Made by a program: the position numbers and the translations under genes. This document shows, in pieces, positions 8,304 to 16,267 of a DNA stretch of 64,000 nt (positions are counted from its first letter, which is position 1; each line of letters starts with the position of its first letter). Source of the DNA: Mycolicibacterium frederiksbergense (lineage in GTDB: Bacteria > Actinomycetota > Actinomycetes > Mycobacteriales > Mycobacteriaceae); the NCBI RefSeq assembly GCF_012223425.1, contig NZ_CP038799.1, positions 5,378,249 to 5,442,248 of the forward strand, read 5' to 3'. The notes under the pieces are model-generated. The model was not told the origin of the DNA and ran no database searches. It saw only the letters and a list, made by a program, of their open reading frames with translations.

Positions 8304-8320
8304 TCCGTACAGTGTACGGA
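8304..8320. promoter_or_regulatory. TetR-type operator palindrome
   Basis: The 17-base element TCCGTACAGTGTACGGA is a perfect 8-bp inverted repeat around one central base. It lies in the short divergent intergenic region, 18 bases before the TetR start and 40 bases before the DUF5701 start. Position and symmetry are what a self-regulating TetR repressor needs. Confidence 0.65.
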
Positions 8321-8338
8321 ACAACGTATGGGGGTGTG

Positions 8339-9097
8339 ATGCCGCGATCAAAGCCACACGTGGGCGACCCGGTGCGGCTCTCGCAGCTGCTCTGGTCCCA
8401 CGAACGGCCGGTCGGCCGATCGGGCCTGTCACTCGGGATGATCGTGGGTGCCGGAACCGCGGTCGCGCGGCGCGAGGGAGCCGACGCGATCACCATGCGG
8501 CGGGTGGCCGCGGAGCTCGAGGTCGCTGCGATGAGTCTGTACTCGCACATACCCGGAAAGGCCGAACTGCTGGAGTTGATGCTCGACGCGTGTGCGGCAG
8601 CGGTCTATGAGGCGGACGACCTACCGGCCGCCCGCCCTGACCGGCGGGCCGCCGCGCTGTTTGTCGCCGAGCGAAACTTCGACGTGGCCGTCGCCCAGCC
8701 CTGGACATTGGAGATTCCCGCCGACCGACTGGTGCCCGGCCCGGGAACGACCGCGAAGTACGAGGCTGAACTGGCTGTTTTCGACGGAGTCGGACTCACC
8801 GATGTCCAGATGGACCACGCACTGACCGGGTTGCTCGGCCTCGCATCGGCCATGGCGCGCCACCAGGTCGGGCTCGTACGAGCCCGCGCGGCCAGCGACC
8901 GCGACGACAACCAGTGGTGGCAGCAGGTGGGGCCGGCGCTGGCCACCGCCATGCGTGGGCGCGAATTCCCTTTGGCGGCGCGGGTGGGAACTGCCGCTTC
9001 ACTGGCCGCGAACGCCTCCGCAGATCCCAGGGCGGCACTCGACTACACCGCAGGACTGTTGCTGGACGGACTGGCGGCGAGCGGCGCTGATCTGTGA
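8339..9097 (+). CDS. TetR/AcrR family transcriptional regulator
   Basis: The 252-residue protein has a helix-turn-helix near residues 51-71 (ITMRRVAAELEVAAMSLYSH) and a C-terminal ligand-binding domain of the tetracycline-repressor-like type. It probably represses its own gene and the divergent DUF5701 gene through the palindrome at 8304-8320. The ligand is unknown. The start is taken as ATG at 8339; a GTG one codon upstream is equally possible because the ribosome site GGGGGTG is close. Confidence 0.85.
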   Translation: MPRSKPHVGDPVRLSQLLWSHERPVGRSGLSLGMIVGAGTAVARREGADAITMRRVAAELEVAAMSLYSHIPGKAELLELMLDACAAAVYEADDLPAARPDRRAAALFVAERNFDVAVAQPWTLEIPADRLVPGPGTTAKYEAELAVFDGVGLTDVQMDHALTGLLGLASAMARHQVGLVRARAASDRDDNQWWQQVGPALATAMRGREFPLAARVGTAASLAANASADPRAALDYTAGLLLDGLAASGADL

Positions 9098-9198
9098 CCG
9101 ATGTCATCGGCGCATCCGCCGCTGGGTGTGGTCCGATCGGCGGTTGTGGGTATGGGAGTCGAGAGGGATGTCCGTACAACAGGAAGCGCTGAGGAGAA

Positions 9199-9627
9199 AT
9201 GGCGAAAGTCGATGTGTCGGTGTCGTCGGATCTGGCGCCAGATCAGGCCTGGAAGTTGGCCTCCGACCTGCAGCGGTTCGACGAGTGGCTGACCATCTTC
9301 GCCGGTTGGCGTAGCCCGCCGCCCGCGGTGATCGAAGAGGGCACCCAGGTGTCGTCATCGATCAAGGTCAAGGGTTTTCGGAACACGATCCATTGGCAAG
9401 TCACCGAATACGACGAACCGCGACAGATCCGGTTGCAGGGCCGTGGCCGCGGAGGAGTGCACATCTCGCTGACGATGACCGTGGCCGACGACCGGCCGGG
9501 CTCCAACTTTCACCTGGTGGCCGAACTTTCCGGGGGGTTGCTCGGTGGGCCCGTCGGATCACTGGTCGCCAAGATGATCACCTCCGACGTGCGGAACTCG
9601 GTGCAGAACCTCAGCTCATTGCGCTGA
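9199..9627 (+). CDS. SRPBCC protein of the Rv0910 toxin-like family
   Basis: The 142-residue START/SRPBCC-fold protein begins MAKVDVSVSSDLAPDQAWK and has the DLQRFDEWL and KVKGFRNTIHW blocks seen in the M. tuberculosis Rv0910 family, reported as the toxin of an unusual toxin-antitoxin pair. The 101 bases between the TetR stop and this ATG leave no room for an Rv0909-like antitoxin, and none follows. A lipid- or polyketide-binding role is therefore at least as likely. GAGGAGAA precedes the ATG. Confidence 0.7.
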   Translation: MAKVDVSVSSDLAPDQAWKLASDLQRFDEWLTIFAGWRSPPPAVIEEGTQVSSSIKVKGFRNTIHWQVTEYDEPRQIRLQGRGRGGVHISLTMTVADDRPGSNFHLVAELSGGLLGGPVGSLVAKMITSDVRNSVQNLSSLR

Positions 9628-9641
9628 CCAAAAGCGACTCC

Positions 9642-10601
9642 TCAGAACAGCTTGAGGGCCTCGGCGATCATCCGGTGGCCCTGTTGCTCGAACGGTTCGT
9701 CACCGACCTGGTGAGCCCACACTGCGGTTCCGATGGCCTCATGCACGGCGAACATCCGCCACTGCCCGGGTGTTCGGGGATCACCGCCGTACCCGGCGAA
9801 GAAAGCGTCCTCCAGTTGCGGATGCTGTCGCCACTGTTGAGCCGCCAGTCGGCAGAAGTCACTGATCGCGGGACGCCAGGAAAAGCGCCCGAAGTCGATG
9901 GCCTTGACCGTGCCTGCGTCGATGACCCAATTCCGCGGCTGCCAGTCACCGTGGGTGGGCACCACCGCGACGGGTCTGGTTCGGTGAGAGTTCAGCACGG
10001 TGCGTAGACCGGCAGAGGTCTGCGGCGCGATGCGATGCGGCTTGTCGAGCCAAGCGAGCGATTTCGCCACCGCGGCGGGCTCCCAACCGGGGTCCACACG
10101 TTCGCCTTGATCATGAAATGTGCGCGCCAACTGCCCGGCCTGCCGGTGGGTGTCGATCGTGAGTTCGGCGGCCGACCCCTCCACGAGGTGGCCGTCGAGG
10201 AAACTGACCACGAGAAGCCCCGCCGCCCGGTCTTGATGGAGCAGGCGGGCGGCGTGCCCGCTGCGCGCCAGGCACTCGGTGTAGCCCTCGAAGGCAGTGA
10301 TCTCGCGGCCGAGGTGGTGATCCAGTGGGCCGGCCGCCTTGATGACGACTCGCCCCCGACTGGAATCGGCGTCGAGAACCACCGTGTCCACCAGGTTCCA
10401 GCTCATATCGCGGCGGACCTGCACGCCCGGCAACCAACGTTCCAGCAGGGCGGCCTGTTGATCGCTGAGTCGCCCACCATGCCAAGACCGCACTCGCGTC
10501 ACGCTATACGCATGCCCCGGCGAAACCGCCGGGTCGCTGGGCGCACCGACCACGATCGACGCGCAATCGGGATAGTTCTCACGTATCAAATATGCTGGCA
10601 C
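9642..10601 (-). CDS. aminoglycoside phosphotransferase (APH) family protein
   Basis: This 319-residue protein kinase-fold phosphotransferase has the catalytic loop HGDWQPRN (His217, Asp219, Asn224) and the metal-binding DFG at 236-238. The N-lobe Lys is probably in VVIKAA near residue 88. APH-like proteins phosphorylate antibiotics, choline, fructosamine or other small molecules; nothing here identifies the substrate. The GTG start lies 57 bases from the divergent furA start, so the two genes share a short regulatory region that contains an AT-rich palindrome. Confidence 0.75.
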   Translation of the reverse strand: MPAYLIRENYPDCASIVVGAPSDPAVSPGHAYSVTRVRSWHGGRLSDQQAALLERWLPGVQVRRDMSWNLVDTVVLDADSSRGRVVIKAAGPLDHHLGREITAFEGYTECLARSGHAARLLHQDRAAGLLVVSFLDGHLVEGSAAELTIDTHRQAGQLARTFHDQGERVDPGWEPAAVAKSLAWLDKPHRIAPQTSAGLRTVLNSHRTRPVAVVPTHGDWQPRNWVIDAGTVKAIDFGRFSWRPAISDFCRLAAQQWRQHPQLEDAFFAGYGGDPRTPGQWRMFAVHEAIGTAVWAHQVGDEPFEQQGHRMIAEALKLF

Positions 10602-10604
10602 ACA

Positions 10605-10624
10605 AAGAATTCACGAATATTCTT
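10605..10624. promoter_or_regulatory. AT-rich palindrome, candidate FurA operator
   Basis: The 20-base element is an inverted repeat AAGAAT-N8-ATTCTT, strikingly AT-rich against the surrounding sequence. It begins four bases outside the APH start and ends 35 bases before the furA ATG. Mycobacterial FurA autoregulates through an AT-rich site just upstream of its own gene, so this is the expected place. Confidence 0.6.
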
Positions 10625-10658
10625 GATAGTGTCCAAGAAACGGGCCACACTCGAGTGG

Positions 10659-11090
10659 ATGGCTGACGTCCCAGGCTCCACGTCGTTGTTGCGGGCGGCC
10701 GGACTCCGTGTGACCCGGCCCCGGCTGGTCGTGATGGACGCCGTCGAGATGAATGCACACGCCGATACCGACACGATCTTCACCGCCGCGCGACGGCAAC
10801 TCCCCGATATCTCCCGCCAGACCGTGTACGACATCCTGAACGCACTGACGGCGGTCGGTTTGGCTCGTCGCATCCAGCCTGCCGGGGCCACCGCCCGCTA
10901 TGAATCCCGCGTCGGTGACAACCACCACCATGTGGTGTGTCGGTCCTGCGGCGTCATCGCCGACGTCGATTGTGCCGTCGGCGGGGCGCCGTGCCTGACT
11001 GCTTCCGATGACCTGGGTTTCGATATCGACGAGGCGGAGGTCATCTACTGGGGTCTGTGCCCCGACTGTGTGAAATCGGGGACCACCTGA
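10659..11090 (+). CDS. furA: FurA, ferric uptake regulator-type redox-sensing repressor of katG
   Basis: The 143-residue protein has the N-terminal winged helix (LRVTRPR at 16-22; ISRQTVYDILNAL) and the metal-binding half with HHH at 89-91, Cys94/Cys97 and Cys134/Cys137. FurA represses furA-katG and is released by oxidative stress. The ATG at 10659 leaves 15 residues before LRVTRPR, as I recall for M. tuberculosis FurA; an upstream GTG at 10629 is possible. katG begins 62 bases after the stop on the same strand, the standard mycobacterial arrangement. Confidence 0.92.
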   Translation: MADVPGSTSLLRAAGLRVTRPRLVVMDAVEMNAHADTDTIFTAARRQLPDISRQTVYDILNALTAVGLARRIQPAGATARYESRVGDNHHHVVCRSCGVIADVDCAVGGAPCLTASDDLGFDIDEAEVIYWGLCPDCVKSGTT

Positions 11091-11152
11091 CTGATCCGAC
11101 TTCCTGATCCGACCATTGTGCAGCCCGTATGAAACCGACGAAAGGCGAGAAG

Positions 11153-13396
11153 ATGACCGACACCTCCGATGCCCGGCCCCCGCACTCCGACACCAAGACA
11201 GACAGCGGGAGTGAATCCGAGAACCCGGCCATCGACTCACCGCACCCCAAGTCACATGCGCCGCTGACCAATAAGGACTGGTGGCCGGAGCAGGTCGATG
11301 TGTCGGTGCTGCACCGCCAGTCCTCGAAGGGCAACCCGTTCGGCGAGTCCTCGAACTACGCCGAAGAGTTCAAGAAGCTCGACGTCGAGGCCCTCAAGGC
11401 CGACATGCTTGCGCTGATGACGTCATCGCAGGACTGGTGGCCTGCGGATTACGGCAGCTACGCCGGTCTGTTCATCCGGATGAGCTGGCACGCCGCCGGT
11501 ACCTACCGGATCCACGACGGGCGCGGCGGCGGCGGCCAGGGCGCGCAGCGCTTCGCCCCGCTGAACAGCTGGCCCGACAACGCGAACCTCGACAAGGCGC
11601 GGCGGCTGCTGTGGCCCATCAAACGCAAGTACGGCAACAAGCTGTCGTGGGCGGACCTGATTGTCTACGCAGGCAACGTCGCCCTCGAGTCTGCGGGCTT
11701 CGAGACATTCGGTTTCGCTTTCGGGCGCGAAGACATCTGGGAACCCGAGGAGATCCTGTACGGCCAGGAGGACACCTGGCTGGGTACCGACAAGCGCTAC
11801 GGCGGAGCCAACGACAGCGACAAACGCGAGCTGGCTGAGCCGTTCGGCGCCACCACCATGGGGCTGATCTACGTCAATCCTGAAGGGCCCGAGGGGAAGC
11901 CGGATCCGCTGGCCGCTGCGCACGATATCCGTGAAACCTTCGGTCGGATGGCGATGAACGACGAGGAGACCGCAGCGCTCATCGTCGGTGGTCACACGCT
12001 CGGCAAGACGCACGGTGCCAGCGCCGACGATGTGGGTCCCGAACCCGAAGGAGCGCCGATCGAGCAGCAGGGTCTGGGCTGGAAGTGCCCGTTCGGCACC
12101 GGCAACGCCGGTGACACCATCACCAGCGGCCTGGAGGTGGTGTGGACCGGTACACCGACGCAGTGGAGCAACGGTTATCTGGAGATCCTCTACGGCAACG
12201 AGTGGGAGCTGACCAAGAGCCCGGGCGGGGCCTGGCAGTTCGAAGCCAAGGACGCAGCGGCGACCATCCCGGATCCGTTCGGCGGACCACCGCGGAAACC
12301 GACCATGCTGGTCACCGACGTGTCGATGCGGGTGGACCCGATCTACGGGCAGATCACCCGGCGCTGGCTCGATCACCCGGAAGAGATGAACGCGGCGTTC
12401 GCCAAGGCCTGGTACAAGCTGCTGCACCGCGATATGGGACCGGTGAGCCGCTACCTGGGCCCGTGGGTGGCCGAGCCACAGCTCTGGCAGGATCCGGTAC
12501 CGGCGGTCGACCACCCCCTCATCGACGACGCCGATATCGCGGCGCTGAAGAGTAAGGTCCTCGAATCCGGGCTGTCGGTCCCGCAATTGGTGAAAACGGC
12601 GTGGGCATCGGCATCCAGCTTCCGCGGCACCGACAAGCGCGGTGGAGCCAACGGCGCCCGGATCCGTCTGGAACCGCAGCGCAACTGGGAAGCCAACGAG
12701 CCTTCGGAACTGGACAAGGTGCTACCGGTGCTGGAGAAGGTCCAGCAGGACTTCAACGTTTCCGCCGCCGGAGGTAAGAAGGTCTCGCTGGCCGATCTGA
12801 TCGTGCTTGCCGGATCGGCTGCGATCGAGAAAGCAGCCAAGGACGGCGGTTTCGACGTCACGGTGCACTTCGTACCCGGGCGCACCGATGCCAGCCAGCA
12901 GGATACCGACGTGGAGTCGTTCGCGGTGCTGGAAACGCGCGCGGACGGTTTCCGTAACTATGTGCGGCCAGGCGAGAAGACGGCGCTGGAACAACTTCTG
13001 GTCGACAAGGCGTACTTCCTGGACCTCACGGCACCCGAGTTGACGGTGCTGGTGGGCGGGCTGCGTGCCATCGGCGCCAACCACGGCGGCACCAAGCACG
13101 GCGTGTTCACCGATCGGCCCGGTGCGCTGACGAATGATTTCTTCGTCAATCTGCTTGATATGGGCACGGATTGGAAGGGGTCGGAGTCAGCCGAGAACGT
13201 CTACACCGGGTACGACCGCGGCACCGGCGAGGTGAAGTGGACGGCCACGGCCAATGACCTGGTGTTCGGCTCGAATTCGGTGCTGCGCGCTCTGGCCGAG
13301 GTCTACGCGCAGGATGACAACAAGGGCAAGTTCGTCGAGGACTTCGTCGCCGCATGGGTCAAGGTCATGCACAACGACCGATTCGATCTGGACTGA
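11153..13396 (+). CDS. katG: KatG, bifunctional catalase-peroxidase
   Basis: The 747-residue protein has the duplicated peroxidase architecture of KatG. Distal heme residues Arg109, Trp112 and His113 are in IRMSWHAAGTYR; Tyr240 in MGLIYVNPEGP and Met266 complete the Met-Tyr-Trp adduct, and the proximal His281 is in VGGHTLGKTHG. Ser325 in ITSGLEVVW corresponds to the Ser315 position linked to isoniazid activation in M. tuberculosis. It detoxifies hydrogen peroxide in the cytosol. The ATG at 11153 follows AAAGGCGAG; an ATG at 11129 would add eight residues. Transcription ends at a strong hairpin. Confidence 0.96.
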   Translation: MTDTSDARPPHSDTKTDSGSESENPAIDSPHPKSHAPLTNKDWWPEQVDVSVLHRQSSKGNPFGESSNYAEEFKKLDVEALKADMLALMTSSQDWWPADYGSYAGLFIRMSWHAAGTYRIHDGRGGGGQGAQRFAPLNSWPDNANLDKARRLLWPIKRKYGNKLSWADLIVYAGNVALESAGFETFGFAFGREDIWEPEEILYGQEDTWLGTDKRYGGANDSDKRELAEPFGATTMGLIYVNPEGPEGKPDPLAAAHDIRETFGRMAMNDEETAALIVGGHTLGKTHGASADDVGPEPEGAPIEQQGLGWKCPFGTGNAGDTITSGLEVVWTGTPTQWSNGYLEILYGNEWELTKSPGGAWQFEAKDAAATIPDPFGGPPRKPTMLVTDVSMRVDPIYGQITRRWLDHPEEMNAAFAKAWYKLLHRDMGPVSRYLGPWVAEPQLWQDPVPAVDHPLIDDADIAALKSKVLESGLSVPQLVKTAWASASSFRGTDKRGGANGARIRLEPQRNWEANEPSELDKVLPVLEKVQQDFNVSAAGGKKVSLADLIVLAGSAAIEKAAKDGGFDVTVHFVPGRTDASQQDTDVESFAVLETRADGFRNYVRPGEKTALEQLLVDKAYFLDLTAPELTVLVGGLRAIGANHGGTKHGVFTDRPGALTNDFFVNLLDMGTDWKGSESAENVYTGYDRGTGEVKWTATANDLVFGSNSVLRALAEVYAQDDNKGKFVEDFVAAWVKVMHNDRFDLD

Positions 13397-13407
13397 TCTA
13401 CCCACAT

Positions 13408-13443
13408 CGAAAGGGGCGGGATCCTCGGATCCCGCCCCTTTCG
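13408..13443 (+). terminator. katG transcription terminator
   Basis: Eleven bases after the katG stop, a perfect inverted repeat of 16-17 bp (GAAAGGGGCGGGATCC and its complement) closes on a tiny CTCG loop. It would also terminate convergent transcription entering from the lipoprotein side, although that gene reads away on the minus strand and ends 11 bases beyond the hairpin. Confidence 0.8.
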
Positions 13444-13453
13444 CTATGACTAT

Positions 13454-13912
13454 CTAGGGCGTACCGACGCAGACCGATCCGACGCACGCGCCGGCACCGT
13501 CGGGACCGGCGCCCGCGCCCGCTCCGGGAACACCGACGGAAGCGCCGCCGGGACCGGCTTCCGCGCCCGCTCCGGGAACACCGGCAGATGCGCCGCCGGG
13601 ACCGGCTTCCGCGCCCGCTCCGGGAACGCCCGCGGTAGCTCCGCCCGGGCCTGCCCCTGCACTGGCGCCGGGTGCGGTGGCCGTCGCGCCACCGGGCCCG
13701 GCGTCGGCACCCGGAGCCGGGGCGGATGACGACGGCGCAAGCGTGGTGGTGGCCGCGCCGGTGGAGGGAGTGGTCGTCATCGTCGACTCTGTTGTCGAGG
13801 TCTCGGTCGAGGTTCCGCTGTCGGAACTGCAGGCGGTGAGCCCGCCCGCCAGTACTGCGCCCGCCACTGCGGCCGCGAGGGGTAGACGACGGACAATCTG
13901 AACGACGGTCAT
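13454..13912 (-). CDS. repeat-containing Gly/Ala/Pro-rich lipoprotein (function unknown)
   Basis: This 152-residue protein has a lipoprotein signal with lipobox LTAC (Cys28), a Ser/Thr-rich stretch and then about four 16-residue repeats of the type GAGAEAGPGGASAGVP. The end, GACVGSVCVG, contains two cysteines. Such a chain is likely disordered and anchored to the outer membrane-facing leaflet as a spacer or wall-interacting tether. No enzyme domain is visible. The ATG at 13912 starts directly at the signal peptide; the open frame runs back to 13957. Confidence 0.6.
   Translation of the reverse strand: MTVVQIVRRLPLAAAVAGAVLAGGLTACSSDSGTSTETSTTESTMTTTPSTGAATTTLAPSSSAPAPGADAGPGGATATAPGASAGAGPGGATAGVPGAGAEAGPGGASAGVPGAGAEAGPGGASVGVPGAGAGAGPDGAGACVGSVCVGTP
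13478..13669. repeat. 48-bp tandem repeat, four units
   Basis: Units begin at 13478, 13526, 13574 and 13622, each 48 bp, marked by GGGAACACC(G/C) at the start of the middle copies. The two central units are nearly identical and the outer ones are more diverged. The period is a multiple of three, so copy-number change would keep the lipoprotein in frame. Confidence 0.85.
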
Positions 13913-13985
13913 ATGTGACTCGATTCTGCTAGTACGGCTGCCGAACAGTGCGAACACTGCTCTGCGGGAACGACCCCGATGTGTT

Positions 13986-14004
13986 ACCCGCTTTCAATGC
14001 GGGT
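13986..14004. promoter_or_regulatory. inverted repeat in divergent promoter region
   Basis: ACCCGC-N7-GCGGGT lies between the divergent lipoprotein and FAD oxidoreductase genes, 48 bases before the latter. No regulator gene is adjacent, so the binding protein is unknown and the site may simply be a small hairpin. Confidence 0.3.
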
Positions 14005-14051
14005 TAAGCACGGAATCCCGCCGTAGAGTTTCGGTGCGGGGGAGGAACGCG

Positions 14052-15389
14052 ATGTCGACGCAGTCAGCGGTGGTGTGCGGGGCAAGCATGAGCGGCCTGT
14101 TGGCTGCTCGAGTAATGGCCGAAACGTGCGACTCGGTGACGGTGATCGAGCGCGACAAGCTTCCCGACCAGGTCTCGCAACGGCCCGGAGTGCAACAGGG
14201 CCTGCACCTCCACATGCTGCTCAGCTCTGGCCTCAGAGCGCTCGAGGATCTCCTGCCGGGCGTCAGTGAGGAACTGCGGTCAAAGGGCGCGCCGGTTCTC
14301 GATTCCCGCGACCTGTCGCAGGCTTACCTTGACATCAACGGGCGCGTTCTGTGCAGGCGCGGGACCGTGGCTGATCCCGATGCCATAAGGGTCGTCCTGG
14401 CAAGCAGACCACTGCTGGAATCTGTTGTCCGTGAGCGGGTTCGCTCGTTGTCGAACGTGACGTTCCTAGACGGTCATGACGTGATCGAACCGACGCTGAG
14501 TGGGCGCACGGTGACGGGAGTAAAGGTCGGTAGCCGCTGCACAAAGCGTACGTTCGAGGTGCCGGCCGATGTCGTCGTCGACTCGTCGGGCCGATCGGCC
14601 CGGACACCGGCATTCCTGGAGGCTCACGGGTTCGGTCGGCCGGTCGAACAGACCTACCGCGTGCAGCTCAGCTACACCAGCCAGCTTTTTCGAGTCCCCG
14701 GCGGATTGCTCCACGAAAAGGCCGCCGTCATCAGCCCGACCTTGCAGCGTCCCACCGGCGCCGGAATGCTCGCGAACGAGGATGGCACCGTGATCTTCAC
14801 GCTGATCGGTACCGGAGGGCAGCGGCTCCCGGCCGATCTGCCTTCCGTCCTCGAGGGCGCGGCCCGGCTCCTGCCACGGCATATCAGCTCGGTGCTCAAG
14901 GCGGCAGAGCCACTCGGCGAACTTCACCACCGTCGGTACCAGGCCAGCGTGTGGCGGCGCTACGACAAGCTGACATCCTTTCCCGTCGGACTTCTGGTCA
15001 CCGGTGACGCGGTGTGCAGTTTCAACCCGGTCTACGGGCAGGGCATGACCTCTGCGGCGCAGCAAGCCCTCGCGCTGCGAAAGGCCTTCGCCGACAATGA
15101 TATTCCCGATCTGAGCAGAGCATTCTTCCGCAAAGCCGCCCGCCGGATCGCGCCGGTCTGGCATGCCAACCGGCTCAACGATTTTGCCGTCACGCCGGCA
15201 ACCGGATGGACGATGTGGCCGCAGCGGGCGTTCAACACCTACACGACGGCCTACATGGCCGCGGCCTCCGACGACGCCGGGCTCACCGAGGCGTTTCTCC
15301 GGGTCCTACAGGGCATGGACTCAGGGTTCACGCTCGCCTCTCCCGTGCGTGCGGCGCGCGTCATTGCGCATTCGGTCCGGCGGCGATGA
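14052..15389 (+). CDS. FAD-dependent oxidoreductase (PHBH/geranylgeranyl reductase-like)
   Basis: The 445-residue flavoprotein begins with a dinucleotide-binding motif variant (VVCGASMSGLLAA, residues 7-19), has a central DSSGR motif and a second FAD motif, VTGDAVCSFNPVYGQGM. This layout matches FAD-dependent monooxygenases and reductases that act on lipids or polyketides. The substrate is unknown. GGGGGAGGAA precedes the ATG at 14052. The downstream alpha/beta hydrolase begins at the ATGA overlap, so the two are translationally coupled and probably act in one pathway. Confidence 0.82.
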   Translation: MSTQSAVVCGASMSGLLAARVMAETCDSVTVIERDKLPDQVSQRPGVQQGLHLHMLLSSGLRALEDLLPGVSEELRSKGAPVLDSRDLSQAYLDINGRVLCRRGTVADPDAIRVVLASRPLLESVVRERVRSLSNVTFLDGHDVIEPTLSGRTVTGVKVGSRCTKRTFEVPADVVVDSSGRSARTPAFLEAHGFGRPVEQTYRVQLSYTSQLFRVPGGLLHEKAAVISPTLQRPTGAGMLANEDGTVIFTLIGTGGQRLPADLPSVLEGAARLLPRHISSVLKAAEPLGELHHRRYQASVWRRYDKLTSFPVGLLVTGDAVCSFNPVYGQGMTSAAQQALALRKAFADNDIPDLSRAFFRKAARRIAPVWHANRLNDFAVTPATGWTMWPQRAFNTYTTAYMAAASDDAGLTEAFLRVLQGMDSGFTLASPVRAARVIAHSVRRR

Positions 15390-16261
15390 GTTCCGGCCGT
15401 TCCGCGGGTCCAACCACCATGGGAAAGAAGCTCTCGCGAAGCGGTCACCTACCGATCAACGGTCTGGATCTGTACTACGAGGTGCACGGCGACCTCGCTG
15501 CCCCCGGGATTCCGTTGCTGCTCATCCCGGGCGCGTTCATGGCCACCGACTCGATGCCGGACTGGGTGGACGCCTTTGCAAAAACCCGCACCGTCATCGT
15601 GTTCGACCAGCAGGGGCACGGCCGTACCCCGGACACCGCCCGAGCCATGTCCTATGAGCAGTTCGGGGACGATGCCGCCGAGCTGTTGCGTGCGCTCGGG
15701 GTGGCACGAGCGGATGTGATGGGCTACTCACAGGGCGGTGGCGCTGCCATGCAACTTGCCATCAGGAATCCCACCCTCGTGAGCAAGTTGGTGGCCATGT
15801 CGGCGACGTTTAACCGCGACGGCTGGCATCCGTCGGTGGCCGAAGCCATCGCGGCTATGCGTGCCGCCGACTTCGCCGGCACGCCCGTGCACACCGCGTT
15901 CACCGCACACACCTCTGCGCCGGGTGCCTTCGATGCCTACCTGGAGAAGATGAAGGCACTCAACATCGCGGATCAGCAGATCGGCGAGGAGCAGGTGCGA
16001 GCCATCGCTGCCAGGACGATGGTGATCGTCGGTGACGCGGACTCGGTGATTCTGGAGCACGCGCTGACCTTGTTCAGGCTGCGCGGGGGAGTGGACGACG
16101 ACGCGGCCAAAACGGGACTATTGCAGAGTGTTCCGCAGGCGCGCCTGGTGGTGTTGCCGGCCACATCGCATATAGGCCTCGCCGGGCAAGCTGATGTGTT
16201 GGTGCCGTTGGTGACCGCGTTCCTTGACGACGTGCCGCCGGTGGCACCCGATCTTTTCTGA
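15386..16261 (+). CDS. alpha/beta hydrolase
   Basis: The 291-residue protein has the oxyanion segment LLIPGAF near residue 46, the nucleophile elbow GYSQGG around residue 113 and a C-terminal TSHIGLAG block carrying the catalytic His. It is a cytosolic esterase, lactonase or haloperoxidase-like hydrolase. Its ATG overlaps the stop of the FAD oxidoreductase in ATGA, giving a two-gene operon. A longer frame runs back inside the upstream gene but has no ribosome site. Confidence 0.82.
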   Translation: MSSGRSAGPTTMGKKLSRSGHLPINGLDLYYEVHGDLAAPGIPLLLIPGAFMATDSMPDWVDAFAKTRTVIVFDQQGHGRTPDTARAMSYEQFGDDAAELLRALGVARADVMGYSQGGGAAMQLAIRNPTLVSKLVAMSATFNRDGWHPSVAEAIAAMRAADFAGTPVHTAFTAHTSAPGAFDAYLEKMKALNIADQQIGEEQVRAIAARTMVIVGDADSVILEHALTLFRLRGGVDDDAAKTGLLQSVPQARLVVLPATSHIGLAGQADVLVPLVTAFLDDVPPVAPDLF

Positions 16262-16266
16262 TCGGG
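16247..16266. terminator. hairpin between convergent genes
   Basis: CCCGATC and GATCGGG pair across a TTTTCT loop. The hairpin covers the stop codon of the alpha/beta hydrolase and ends two bases before the convergent oxidoreductase stop, so it can serve both. Confidence 0.5.
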
Positions 16267-16267
16267 A

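Noticed and set aside
11423..12586. 387-codon minus-strand frame inside katG
   Set aside because: Composition is that of a GC-rich antisense shadow; katG is certain on the other strand.
13478..13669. Regular 48-bp repeats as a possible CRISPR array
   Set aside because: Units are contiguous without unique spacers, in frame, and encode a low-complexity lipoprotein segment.
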